From Liolophura sinensis (lineage: Eukaryota; Mollusca; Polyplacophora; Chitonida; Chitonidae), in the NCBI RefSeq assembly GCF_032854445.1, contig NC_088298.1, positions 733,474 to 797,473 of the forward strand: 64,000 nucleotides of DNA, written 5' to 3'. The position numbers were made by a program, and so were the translations under genes. The notes beneath the pieces were generated by a model. That model saw nothing but the letters and a program-made list of their open reading frames with translations, made no database searches and was not told the DNA's origin. Below are positions 1 through 10,624 of this stretch, in pieces. The first letter of the stretch is position 1; each line of letters starts with the position of its first letter.

Positions 1-40
1 ATTTTGTTTGGAACTAGCATTAATGTCGGTAGTGGTATTG

Positions 41-307
41 TCAACGGAACAAGTGGCAGTATTGATAGAGACATCGGCTATTACTGCCCATGCCAGGTGG
101 TGTAGTACTACTGGTACTTCTACTAGATTGATCATTGTTAATACAGACAAATTCTTGACCTTTCACCAAACCATGCTCCAAAGCTGTCTGTCTACTTTGC
201 TGGCATTTAAGCTGACATGATCTTGAACTATTTTGAGCAATGCTTATATTGGACAGATATTTATTTACATTTTCATGTATCCGCCTTCTTTTAGTCCAGT
301 ACGACAT
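41..307 (-). CDS. Possible N-terminal coding exon, edge of window
   Basis: An 88-codon minus-strand frame opens with an ATG followed by SYWTKRRRIHENVNKYL, a basic start, then a Ser/Thr-rich stretch (SSRSTSSTTPPG). Starts of the type M-x-x-WTKRR-[KR]-I are familiar to me from a multi-copy metazoan transposase-like protein family, but this is recall only. The frame stops at 41-43, while a neighbouring minus-strand frame stays open and Ser/Thr-rich to base 1. A one-base frameshift or a splice junction near 60-90 is therefore plausible, with the protein continuing beyond the window. No function can be assigned. It could also be a chance ORF. Confidence 0.3.
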   Translation of the reverse strand: MSYWTKRRRIHENVNKYLSNISIAQNSSRSCQLKCQQSRQTALEHGLVKGQEFVCINNDQSSRSTSSTTPPGMGSNSRCLYQYCHLFR

Positions 308-640
308 ATTGTCAACTGACTTTGTTTAATAAGTCACATGTACTCACTATTTTAGTGATTCGCTGATTGCAATCTGTGTCAATAAATAAGCACGGCATCA
401 AAAACGAAGTAAAGAATGCAGCATGTCTGCTTTAGCCTTTACCGTTTCAGTGCTTCCCAATGATTGACAATGTCCCCATGTAAATTTATCGTTGTCCGTG
501 CCAAACTGATAATACAGGTAGACAGGGCCTTCGTTTGGCCTACTCGTATGTATCTATAATCTAGAAATTGAAAATGGAAAGTGAAAGTGAAATGTACTGA
601 ATTGCCGTCACTCATTACGTTTTTGTAACAGTCTGTAGAT
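308..640. other. No recognisable feature
   Basis: AT-rich sequence with no long open frame, repeat structure or recognisable element. If the frame ending at 307 is real, this would be its promoter or 5' UTR side, but I see no convincing TATA or initiator element. Confidence 0.4.
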
Positions 641-1040
641 TTTACGTTTTCGTGATAAAAGTTCGAGACAATCTTACCGTAGCTCTAGGTAGCCGCCGAC
701 AGCTTTCTTGGCGCCAGGTCCCAGAATTCGCTGTTACAGAATGTTCGTTAAGGAATGGCCATCGTCCGGTCCGGCACTGGCCCGGTATCACGCCGGTGAG
801 CGCGCCGGAACAGAGCGTCTCGTACATTTTAGGTCTCGTACTTTTGTGCTCGTTAACCCCACTCGTAACATCTTTCGGAGATTTCCGCTTAACTCCGGTC
901 AAGGTACGGAAACCCCGAGCGTTTTTCCGAGCGCTTACGAGCGATTCAAATCGGAACATCGCTCGGAGGTTTTTCGCTCAACTCCGGTCAGCTGAAACAA
1001 GGTACGGAAATCGCCGACCAATGTTCCGAGTTGTGCGAAA
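640..1040. other. CpG-rich segment with an internal direct repeat
   Basis: This is a sharp island of GC- and CpG-rich sequence in an AT-rich neighbourhood, with many CCGGT, GCGC and CGGAA words. A block containing TTCCGCTTAACTCCGGTCA then AAGGTACGGAAA near 885-910 recurs, diverged, near 970-1010 as TTTCGCTCAACTCCGGTCA and AAGGTACGGAAA. Between the two copies are short inverted words (CCGAGCG and CGCTCGG). Overlapping frames of 95-141 codons are open on both strands and look like by-products of composition. It may be a fragment of an unrecognised repeat or a real CpG island; I cannot decide. Confidence 0.4.
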
Positions 1041-1218
1041 GCAAAATATGTCATATTTTTATAATATATACATGTAGTACATGCAGCTTTAGCTCCAGAA
1101 AACAGTTATTTTCACGTTCCATGTAAACAGAAACTCACATTTGGTTATGTTGAAATATCTCCAGTTTAAATCAGTTGTAATAATTTGTCACTGTATGCTG
1201 ATAAAAAATAAATAAATA

Positions 1219-1322
1219 GCGCCCCCCCCCCTCAAGAAAAAAAACAAACAAACAAAAAAAAAAGCAGAAAAAAAAACACACAGACACAAAAAATCAAAAC
1301 AAACAAACAAAAAACAAAACAC
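1219..1322. repeat. Low-complexity poly-C and A-rich tract
   Basis: A run of about ten C residues is followed by about 90 bases of A-rich sequence with CAAA, ACAC and AAAC units. It is simple sequence and could be the tail of an old retroposed copy, but no body is recognisable next to it. Confidence 0.7.
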
Positions 1323-1359
1323 ACAACTCAATATTATTCTTTTTATTTCTTTGGACCCA

Positions 1360-1700
1360 GGCCTGTACAAAATTTTGCGCTTCGTGGGACTTGCCGGGAT
1401 TTTTTAAAGTCTCCATAACGGCAAAGCTTTATTGGGCCAGCAACGGGCAAGTTACGGCGATATTTAATGGTTCAATAATGGCCAGCCAATAATGGCCCGA
1501 GGGTGGGTCAGTACATGCTTTGAGTATCGGTAAACTAAACTGGGCCAGCGCTGGGCCAGATATGGCGATCATAACACTGGCAAAATAGCGGCAAGCCGGA
1601 AATGGTTCAGCACTGACCTTGTTAAACTCTTCAACTACCGGTACTGCCGTAACAAACCGGTTAAAGCCCGGAATTGGACCAATACATTCATGTTTATTGG
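1360..1700. other. Unclassified segment with repeated GGGCCAG words
   Basis: Short words such as GGGCCAGC, TGGGCCAG, AATGGCC and ACGGC recur irregularly through about 300 bases, with no open frame. It resembles a decayed dispersed repeat. No boundary, TSD or coding signal is visible. Confidence 0.3.
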
Positions 1701-1889
1701 GGTGACCCAGCCTTGCTACTAAAAGATGTGGGAAGCATTTTCACAGCACTTAACATCCGATTGACCTGAAATTCTCTTCATGGATCAAACTGTTGCCTGT
1801 TAATTATTTTGACAGATTCAGAATGCAATATGTCAGGAAAAAACGGAAACGGAAGTGACGTCATCTCGAATCAAAAATTTTGAATTTGA

Positions 1890-3060
1890 ATCTTTTAAAT
1901 ATGCTACCTGTCGTAATTTGACGTCCTGATCACGAATCTGGTCTTATGTTATTCTAAAAATGCATATTTTTGTCGCAAATTACGATCAAAGTGCAAAAAG
2001 TTGCAATTTTCCCCAATATTGGGAAGTCACGTGACACAAAACAGCTATGGCTGCAAAGCTGAAAATGGCTGAGTGCAAAGGGTTGTGTGTGGACTTATGA
2101 CAGTAGAAACTAATATGACTGTAGAAATGTTGACAGCCAGCTACCCGACCTAGTTTGACGTCCTCATTACGAATCTGATCTTATTTCTTTGCTACGATGC
2201 ATCTTTTTGTCGCAAATTGTAATCGAAGTACGAAAAGTCGCATTTTCAGCCATTTCTGCAAATGACTTGACAGAAAACTGTTAAAGCTGTGAAGCTGAAG
2301 ATCGCCCCATGAATAGTGCTATACATGTTCTTTATGTGTGCTAAAAATCTTTGAGCTGCCCCCTAAAATACAGCATCTACAGAATACAAGCTACAAAACG
2401 GCTATAGCTGTAAAGCTGATTATCACTGAGTGCAAAGCGCTATATAGGTACCTTACGTGTTCTGAACATCGTTGACCCGTGTTGAAAAAGAGGGGACACT
2501 GCACGCCTTCAAATATTATCCAAAGCTTGATATACTCCGTTTGGCACAATACATGACACAAAATGGATATAGCTGTAAAGCTGATAATGGTTGAGTGCAA
2601 AGGGCTATATGTGTACTGTATGTGGGCAGAAAATCGTCAAAGTGTCTTAATAAATGTCGGAGTTGCAGTGCTTGAAATATTTTCCAAAGGCTGATTTACT
2701 ATATTTGGCACTTTGACGTCCCCATGTTATATAATGCATTTTAAATGCGTTTAGGACCAGGATGAAGGTGGAAATGTTGACAGCATGCTACCCGACGTAG
2801 TTTGACGTCCTGATCATGAATCTTGTTTCTTTAGTGTGACTTACTATTTTGTCGCAACTTGCCATCAAAGTGCAAAAAAGTGCAATTTACACCATGTTTT
2901 GGAAGTCTCGTGACAGAAAACTGTTATAGAGGTAAAGCTGAATATCACTGAGTGCAAAGCACTATATATGTTCTCAACGTGTGGTGAACATCGTTGAGCT
3001 GTGTTGAAAAAGCGGGGACATGCCCGCCTTTCAAATATTGTCCAAAGCGTGATCATGGTC
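1890..3060. repeat. Diverged repeat cluster with two alternating modules
   Basis: Two sequence modules recur. Module one contains TTTGACGTCCTGATCACGAA then TTTTTGTCGCAAATT and GCAAAAAGTTGCAATTTT; copies start near 1915, 2150 and 2800. Module two contains ACAAAACAGCTATGGCTG then AAGCTGA and GAGTGCAAAG; copies lie near 2035, 2270, 2395, 2560 and 2915. Some copies add GTTGAAAAAGMGGGGAC (near 2490 and 3003). Spacing is irregular and the units differ substantially, so this is an old, partly scrambled tandem or segmental duplication. No protein is encoded. Confidence 0.6.
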
Positions 3061-5594
3061 TTATTTTATTTTCCGGCAATGTGTATTTATTTGACTTTAG
3101 AAATATTGTAAGTATACCACCTTGAGTAGTTAGGAGCCCTTGTGACACTGCTGATATCCTTGTACATTTTTCTGGTTTAATCATAGAATATTGTATGGAT
3201 ATCAGTGTGCATAGTGTTTTGACAGTCAAGGGTGGAATGCTTTTAAGTACTATACAGCGACATTGAAACTGTACAGGGATCCACATCTATTGTATATGCG
3301 CTGATACATGCACACACCGGTCCTACTGGCTTGAACCCCGGCGTCGCTGCCCCCGACAGCTATATTTATTATTATTATTGTTACAGGGTATGATAGAAGT
3401 TTAGCCACTGGTAAAAAGTGTCTAAATTTTGTCAACTCAATGCCGCCTTTCATGAACACAATTCTGAGCAAAAACTCAAATCATTATTTTTCTGTGAATA
3501 AAATGCCAAATTGTAAATGGTAAAAGAGTAAAATTTCCTCTAGACAAAAACTGAATTCAACAGGAAACTCAATTTAATTTTGACTTCTATTATACCCTAA
3601 TATATATGAGATACTTTATATAATTTAACTTGTGAGTTATATGCAGTTAATCTTGCTCTTATAAAAAAGGCACACTTTTGTAATGTAAAATTCAGACATA
3701 CCTCATCAGTTAACAACAATGGCTGGTCTGCTTTATTGCGTCTTGATCTCAGAGAATACATCTAAAATGCAAAAGATATAAATTGACACCTTGCTACAGA
3801 TACACATAAAATAGAGCAACCCAATACTACCTACTGTAGTACTCCAGAGTTTAAAAAATTGGCCCATTCCCCAGGAGATTAAGAACAAGCACTACTTTTA
3901 TGGTCTCGAGTCTGAAAACCAAATATTCTGTTTGGACACGTTCAACTGCAATATTATCGGATGAATAACCTTCAAAGTAGTGTGGCTTCCAACAGCAATA
4001 AAGTCAACAGAACAATAACTGAGTAAAAAAACTTAGCGCCACAAACACTCGAAAATATAATGGCAGTAAAACGCAGAAAGGTCAGAGGCAAAGGTTATGA
4101 AGAAGAACAGGATCGTGGCGCAAATCTGTAAGTTGTCCATTTTGCCCCAGAAGGCAATAGCTTTAGACACAGACTGCATTCTACAATGTCACATCCAAAA
4201 ACCTGTCCCCAGTATAACTAAACACAAATCTTGCTCCTTACCATTCGTCTCCGACCTCTGTCTGCAGGTGGTAATTGGTAAGGTACATAAGCAGCGCCAC
4301 CTGTCGCACAGAAAACGGCGCTAAAAAAACACCGCGGGTAACTTGAGCACGTCACAAAACTACTGCAGATGGTCACGCTACGTCAACCCGATGAAATGGG
4401 GACACAATGATTAAACCATGTGGAAGACGATTTCCACAACTCCACGCACAGTTAGTGACACGTCAGTGACACAGTGTTGTCTTTCTCCCGTCTTTCTACC
4501 CATTGGACAAAGCTGATTTTACCCTTTTTCAGTAGAGAGTTACACACATGTAATATTGCTAAATTGAAGCAGTTTTCAATCTTACAGGTGACGTCCCCGG
4601 TAGGACCTGTTACCCCGGAAGACGGCCCTGTACAGTTTCAGATCCAGTGTCATTTATTTCATGCCAAACAGGACACAAAGATCTGCTTACAGGACAGATA
4701 GGGTGGTGAACAAATAAATAATAATGATATACGGTAGGCTTATAGGCGTATAGGGGGCATATAGATGAACAGGAATAAATAAACGCTGTAAAACATGCAC
4801 GGTACATGTTTAAAAAATATTATTTATTAAAATTAATTGATTATTTATTAAAATTTATTGAATTTTTAAAACATTAAGATAATATAGATAAGATATACTT
4901 TGGAACATATTTGTATATATATTAAATACTGACACGGTATTAAATTAACAAATAGAGTAAAACATGCCTATGTTCGTAAGAAAGACGGATAGGCCTGTTG
5001 GTTAATAGAACTATGTGTGTAGAACAAATGCCTAAAAAGATAAATTTCTTCAGTGTCCGCTTAAAACTTTCATAAGCCCCACGGAATACGCCCCATTGTA
5101 TAAGTTTTGGGCAGTTGGTGAAAAGCTTGACTTTCTTACCTTAATACGACAAACTTAAAGTTTACAAATTATCTCAGTCAGCAACATGAAATAAAATTTC
5201 GCTTGTAGGCCTAAGGTTATTGAGGTCAGTACCTCCTTGTACGCACTTGTTCAACTTTAAAAGTTTCAAATATTTCGCCTGTTTTCCAACGACGCTGGTT
5301 TTTTTTTAACCCAAGTACAATATTCCAAATTGCTTTTTGACACAAGGGTATTAGAAGTATAATAGTCGGATAAGCTTTGGCGCGGATAATACAAAATGAC
5401 GATAAATCGGTGTCTTTGTGGCCTATGCAATAGCAATCCACACTAATGTAAGTAGACTGAACTTATAAGGAGGATGTATTCCTTTACATGTTACTAACTA
5501 AAATGTATCCGATTAATCTGACTCTTTGATATGTTACTTATGAAACTTGGCCTATGTACTAAGATCACGCCATTTGAATGAATGATTGCAAGTG
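3061..5594. other. No recognisable gene or element
   Basis: AT-rich non-coding sequence. The open frames here are short, compositionally like their surroundings and match nothing I know. A small segment near 4250-4340 is locally GC-rich (GCGCCACCTGTCGC) but has no structure I can name. Confidence 0.5.
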
Positions 5595-6850
5595 GGCCCT
5601 GCTCCATAAGTACACCACTCTTACTGTTCCCGAAAATGCTGGGTTATGTTGAAAGCAGACCTATGTGTAGTTGGTCCCCACTTGACTGGTCAAAAGACAC
5701 TAATCCCGATAATTCTGGGTTATATTAAAGTCAGACCTGTGTGTAGTTGGTCCCCAATTGAATGGTGAAAAAACTTGCTCCACAGGTACACCACGGACAT
5801 AACACTCCGATAACACTGGGTTATGTCCAAGGCAGACGTGTGCGTAGTTGGTCCCCATTTGAATGATCATAAGACTTATTCCACAGGTACACCACTGACA
5901 CTGTCCCCGATTTCACTGGGTTAAGGTAAAGGCAGGCCTGTGTGTAGTTGGTCCCCACTTGAATGGTGAAAAAACTTACTCCACAGGTACACCACTGACA
6001 ATGTCCCCCATAACAGTGGGTTATGTTAAAGGCAGGCCTGTGTGTAGTTGTTCCCCACTTGAATGATGAAATGACTTACTCCACAGGTACACCACAGACA
6101 TAACACCCCGATAAAACTGGGTTATGTCAAGGGCAAACGTGTGCGTAGTTGGTCCCCATTTGAATGATCATAAGACTTACTCCACAGGTACACCACGGAC
6201 ATAACACCCCGATTAAACTGGGTTATGTCAAAGGCAGACGTGTGCGTAGTTTTTCCCCACTTGAATGATCAAAAGACTTTCTCCACAGGTACACCACTGA
6301 CACTGTCCCCGATAACACTATGTAATGTTAAAGGCGGCGCTGTGTGTAGTTAGTCCCCACTAAAATGGTGAAAAGACTTACTCCACAGGTAAGCCGCTGG
6401 CACTGTCCCCGATAACAGTGGGTTATGTTAAAGGCAGACTTGTGTGTAGTTGGTCCCCTCTTGAATGGTGAAAAGACTTTCTCCACAGGTACACCACTGA
6501 CACTGTCCCCGATAACACTGGGTTAAGGTAAAGGCAGACCTGTGTGTAGTTGGTCCCCACTTGAATGATCAAAAGACTTTCTCCACAGGTACACCACTGA
6601 CACTGTCCCCGATAACACTATGTAATGTTAAAGGCGGCGCTGTGTGTAGTTGGTCCCCACTAAAATGGTGAAAAGACTTACTCCACAGGTAAGCCGCTGG
6701 CACTGTCCCCGATCACACTGGGTTATGTCAAAGACAAACCTGTGTGTAGTTAGTCCCCACTTGAATGGTGAAGAGACTTAACCCATAGGTACAACACTGA
6801 CGCTGTCCCCGATAATACAGGGTTTTGTTAAGTTCAGAACCGTGCAACTT
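5595..6850. repeat. 100-bp satellite array, about 12 units
   Basis: The word CCACAGGTACACC or a close variant starts at about 5780, 5881, 5981, 6081, 6182, 6283, 6383, 6483, 6583 and 6683, giving a period of 100-101 bp. More degenerate units lie on both sides. Each unit also carries CTGTCCCCGATAACACTGGG, a GTGTGTAGTTGGTCCCCACT block and TTGAATG. The two-unit block at about 6268-6415 recurs almost unchanged at about 6568-6715, including the rare CTATGTAATGTTAAAGGCG variant. This points to a 300-bp higher-order duplication. No coding potential is seen. Confidence 0.9.
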
Positions 6851-8248
6851 GTGCCCCCTCTAACTGTCAAAAGTCATCCTGATGTTGTACATGGCTATCT
6901 GGGTTTAGTAAATAAAGAACGACAATAATGCCCATAATCAAATTCGGCCTTTCAACAACATAAACCTGAGGGGCAGATCTTCAGACCATCCCTTTCGAAC
7001 ATCTCAGGGCCTTTTGTTATATACGTGGCTCACGGATAGGATGATCTGAAATACATCGACCTTCAGAATGGGTGTGATATAACCATGTACGCAGCATGAT
7101 TTATTTTAGCACGTACAAACTTTAATTTGCCGGCAAGTTGATTTCACAGGATGAAGAGCAACTTTCAAAATGGTTACCATCCCAAATCAATCGAGTCCTC
7201 AAAATTGTGCAACGATTGACATCGTCGCCTTTGTACAGTAGTATACACTACATCAGCTGATAATCGTGTTGTTAAAATATTCTTTTGGCTGGCAAAGCAC
7301 AGTTGCAGGTGGATGTCCCATTTCGACTATCAAACAAGTCAAAATAGATTGTAACTTAAGTCTCTTACTCAGGAACGGCAAAACTCCAAACCAAGCTAAA
7401 GTTCGCTTGTTTACCCTCAATACACACCACATTACCGGGGACCTCAAACATAACATTGTTGGCAACATAGACCAACTGGGGACGATTTAATAAACTCGTT
7501 ACACAGCATAGAACCGGGCCAAAGTTACAAAACGCACACGTGCTGTCAACGTGTACCACACGTGAACTGCTAGGATCGCTTTATTAGTGCCAATCGGGGA
7601 CAAGACTTTACCTTTTCACTAGAGAGGGCCATAATGGGGGCTGATAAACGGTTTTCCATGAAAATGTAAACCGGGGACGTCCCCAGTAGATGGTGTTTCC
7701 CTAGTAGAAAGGTGTGTAAAATAGCATATGTCCCCGATATCCATCTTTGGAAGACGCACACACATATACGCGCACCCAGCATGTTGAGAGGACCTTGATT
7801 TAGTACAGCACATACGTGGACCTTCCTTTAACATGTGTTTAGGTCATAAGTAATTTAACCATTGGGTGCCGGCTCGAGCGCTTTTGAAGGATTCTGCATA
7901 AAGATGTATGTGTTATTTAAATTGACTTGTGAGGACTTTGTGGGTAGTGTCCATACATGAGAGGACCTGAGTGTGTTAAGAAGTGGGGCTATACATAAGA
8001 GAACATAAGAGGTGTGAGTGTGCGCAGTGTAGCTATATAAGTGACGACCTGACAGGAAACCAGTCTTAACTGTAAAAGGCCCTTTTAAGGCAACTAACTT
8101 TCGAACACACTTCACATGACTGTTAAGCCTGAACCCCACTCATGTGAGAGACGATATGAGTAAAAGGCTAATCCTTTGTATTTTTCATGCATCATATTCG
8201 ATTCCCGATAGAGAACCCCTTTAATTGGGTCACTACATGTATGCATGG
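6851..8248. other. No recognisable gene
   Basis: Unique-looking, moderately AT-rich sequence. Short frames open on both strands around 7253-7560 overlap each other and have no recognisable domain. Echoes of the satellite (GGGGACAAGACTTTACC, GTCCCCGATAT) occur near 7597 and 7730, so the edge of the array may be degraded here. Confidence 0.4.
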
Positions 8249-8258
8249 AATACAAGGA

Positions 8259-8621
8259 GTGAGTGAGTGAGTGAGTGCTTGGGATTTAACGTCGTGCTCA
8301 ACAATTTTTCAGTCATATGACAACGAAGGAATCCTTAGGGTGTATGTAATGTACCTCCTTGTTGCAGGACGGATTTCCACCGCTCTTTTATCTAGTGCTG
8401 CTTTGCTGAGACGACTCAGTCGAAGGTAAGTAAGCCGCCCCACCCGAGTCATTATACTGATACGGCTCAACCAGTCGTTGCACTATTCCCTTCATGCTGA
8501 ACGCCAAGCGAGGAAGTTACAACTTCCTCTTTTAAAGTCTTAGGTGTGACTTGACCCAGGATTGATCCTGGATCCACCACTCCCGAAGCGGACGCTCTAC
8601 CGACTGTGTAATCCGGGCCGG
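8259..8621 (-). mobile_element. SINE type I (tRNA-headed, CACTC tail)
   Basis: Read on the minus strand, this has a tRNA-like head (CCGGCCCGGAT, a GTCGGTAGAGCGTCCGCTTC A-box region, then GGATCAATCCTGG). A central body follows (GAGCGGTGGAAATCCGTCCT), then a tail with CATATGACTGAAAAATTGTT and a CACTC simple repeat. The same element occurs near-complete at 40181 and 57066; this copy is older. Direct repeats AATACAAGGA at 8249-8258 and 8627-8636 look like the TSD. RNA polymerase III transcription and LINE-dependent movement are inferred from the head and tail. Confidence 0.9.
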
Positions 8622-8834
8622 TAGGAAATACAAGGAAGCACATGTGTATTCAATATATAATTTAATAATACCATAGCGAGGAAATGCATGGTTAAAAATT
8701 TAACGGGTGGCTGCTACTGAATGGTGACCATATAGCCTATAAGTGAGGAACCATTTTGATGACTAACAATCATCAACGACAGTTTTTAAAATAGATAACT
8801 CAACAGTGCCCTATGAATTTAAATGGTTGTTATA

Positions 8835-9045
8835 CTTAATAATATTTCGGTCATATGACAGCGGCCACTATATTATGGTGCGTGGAAACCCACGCCCCTC
8901 CGTAAACTAAATTGGCAGGCTTACCCACGTAAAGGAATAGTCGAGCCGACTGGAGCTGGAATCGAACCCTTGACCTCATTGTTGAGAGGCTACAGTGATC
9001 GCCAGGCGAGCGCCTTAGACCACTCGGCCTGAGAGGGTCCAGTGC
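8835..9045 (-). mobile_element. SINE type III (different tRNA-like head)
   Basis: On the minus strand the element begins with CCGAGTGGTCTAAGGCGCTC, a class II (Leu/Ser-like) tRNA A-box region. It continues to GGGTTCGATTCCAGCTCC, a good B box. The body has CGTGGGTTTCCACGCACCATAAT and the tail GGCCGCTGTCATATGACC then GAAATATT. The body and tail match the other SINE types in this window while the head differs, so this is a separate SINE family sharing the same 3' module. No clear TSD was found. Confidence 0.8.
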
Positions 9046-9145
9046 CGTATTTGTTCAGGTTTTAGGTCGGTAACTGCCGAGGGAAGCAAGTTAAGTTCAA
9101 AGTCTGTTATGAAGGACACTATATGATTAGCTTAAAACTGCCAGC

Positions 9146-9346
9146 ACCAATACGGTCGCTGTGAGTTCAAGTCCAGCTTATGCTGGCTGCCTCTCCAGCC
9201 GTACGTGTGAAGGTCTGCCAGCAACCTGCGGATGGTCTTGGGTTTCCCTCGGGCTCTGCCCGTTTTCGTCACACCATAATGCTGGCTGTCATCGCATAAG
9301 TGAAATATTCTTGAGTACGGCGTAATACACCAACCAAATAAATAAA
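9146..9346 (+). mobile_element. SINE type II, 5'-truncated, with 13-bp TSD
   Basis: The element starts inside the tRNA-like head (CGGTCGCTGTGAGTTCAAGT, retaining the B box). It continues through CCAGCAACCTGCGGATGGTC and CACCATAATGCTGGCTG, then ends with GAAATATTCTTGAGTACGGC and an AAATAAATAAATAAA tail. The direct repeat TAAAACTGCCAGC flanks it at 9133-9145 and 9347-9359. This proves it inserted as a unit and was 5'-truncated on insertion. A complete copy lies at 54928-55189. Confidence 0.92.
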
Positions 9347-9749
9347 TAAAACTGCCAGCTTAAAGCGTGTAGCTGAAGACTGTTAGAATATGAAAATTCC
9401 TATACAATATGCTTTCAAGCTTTCAGGCTCTAAATCAAAACTAATACTTCACACAGTGCCTTCAATCAAGCAATTATAGGCTGTACCGCGGCATAAAGAT
9501 TTGTAAATGATCAATGTTCAAAAGGTTATAGCAGAAAACTTTGATTTCGACATAAACTATCAGTTTATCAAAGATCTACATATCAGGAAATGATGTGCCT
9601 TTTTTAGATTGGTTGACGCAGTACTAGTCCGATACAGCTGGTTACTGTAAAATGGGGTATGTTACAGTTTTTGACATTTACGTGAATTTTACCGGTAAAT
9701 GTCAAACATTATAAAATATGGTGTATTTTACCAGCTGTACCTGGCCGCA

Positions 9750-9830
9750 ATATCTCGGTCACATGAGAGCAACCAGTATAATGTAGGGTAGATGAAAATC
9801 AGGAGGTGCCCAGACGAAAACCACCATATA
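9750..9830 (-). mobile_element. SINE type III-like tail fragment
   Basis: AATATCTCGGTCACATGAGA followed by CAACCAGTATAATG parallels the tail and body of the type III SINE at 8835-9045 in the same orientation. The head is missing. It is an old fragment. Confidence 0.5.
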
Positions 9831-9929
9831 CTAGGAAAATGTAGGGAAAGAAAAACAAAAATTAAATCCAAACCCTTCAGCCTAAGGGCCAAAGACAAAA
9901 TTCAGAAACCGTAGTAAGTCTTGACGACA

Positions 9930-10115
9930 GAAGAGATATTTCTCTATCTGAACACACCAGGACAAAATCACCCATTTCTGTACTTGGCTGGACCTCAGGC
10001 TTAGTAAGTATGTACACTAGGTCAGCCATGTCTGTAACTGGGAGGACTTGTAGGCTGAGAGGTTTGTGCACCAGCACAATTTGCTCCATTTCTATACTGG
10101 GGAGGATCTGGTGGC
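9930..10115. repeat. Outlying, diverged units of the ~62-bp minisatellite
   Basis: About three units with the signature CCATTTCTATACTGGGGAGG or variants, then a CTGTAGGCT-like word and a TGTACACCAG-like word. They belong to the array that begins near 10625 but are more diverged, and about 500 bp of unrelated sequence separates them from it. Confidence 0.75.
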
Positions 10116-10624
10116 TTAGCAAACTTTTACCAATGTGTAAACAATGCTAACGGTTTTGTTAACTCATCACTAAAGATCTTAAGATCTGAAGATCACTAAG
10201 GTACAAATTCCTGAAGTTATGGAATGCAGACCTCTCTGTGTCATTCAAAAGGTTTGTCTTATAGAATCCTTAAAACTGAATTTGAGTCTAAAGTATATCT
10301 TGAGTATTCTCATACAAACCTCCGGAAAATACTGGCAAAATTTTGAACAAGTATCCACAAGTTAACTATGGAGACTTGGAGATGGTCAGGGCCAGCAAAA
10401 CATGCTGGCATATGTTCTAACTGCAAAACCAAAAGCATTAAGGGATGAATACCACTTTGTAATGGTTTGTCCAGCATTGAATCATTCAAGGAGAAAGTAT
10501 CTGATTTTCATTTATTGGTTCTGCTTTGTCCAACGTTGGAAAGGTCATTTAATACATTATCCTTGGCAGCGAAATTACAGGAAGAAAGTCAGAATATAAG
10601 CAGTATTAAAAGTCAGTAAAAGTT

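Noticed and set aside
652-1077. Overlapping plus and minus frames of 95-141 codons
   Set aside because: Several frames on both strands are open at once over GC-rich sequence, with no recognisable domain. This is an effect of composition.
5595-6850. CRISPR-like periodic repeats in the 100-bp array
   Set aside because: Whole 100-bp units repeat without unique spacers and there are no cas-like genes. This is a eukaryotic satellite.
8985-9040. tRNA-Leu/Ser-like sequence on the minus strand as a real tRNA
   Set aside because: It runs without a 3' boundary into a SINE body and tail shared with the other SINEs.
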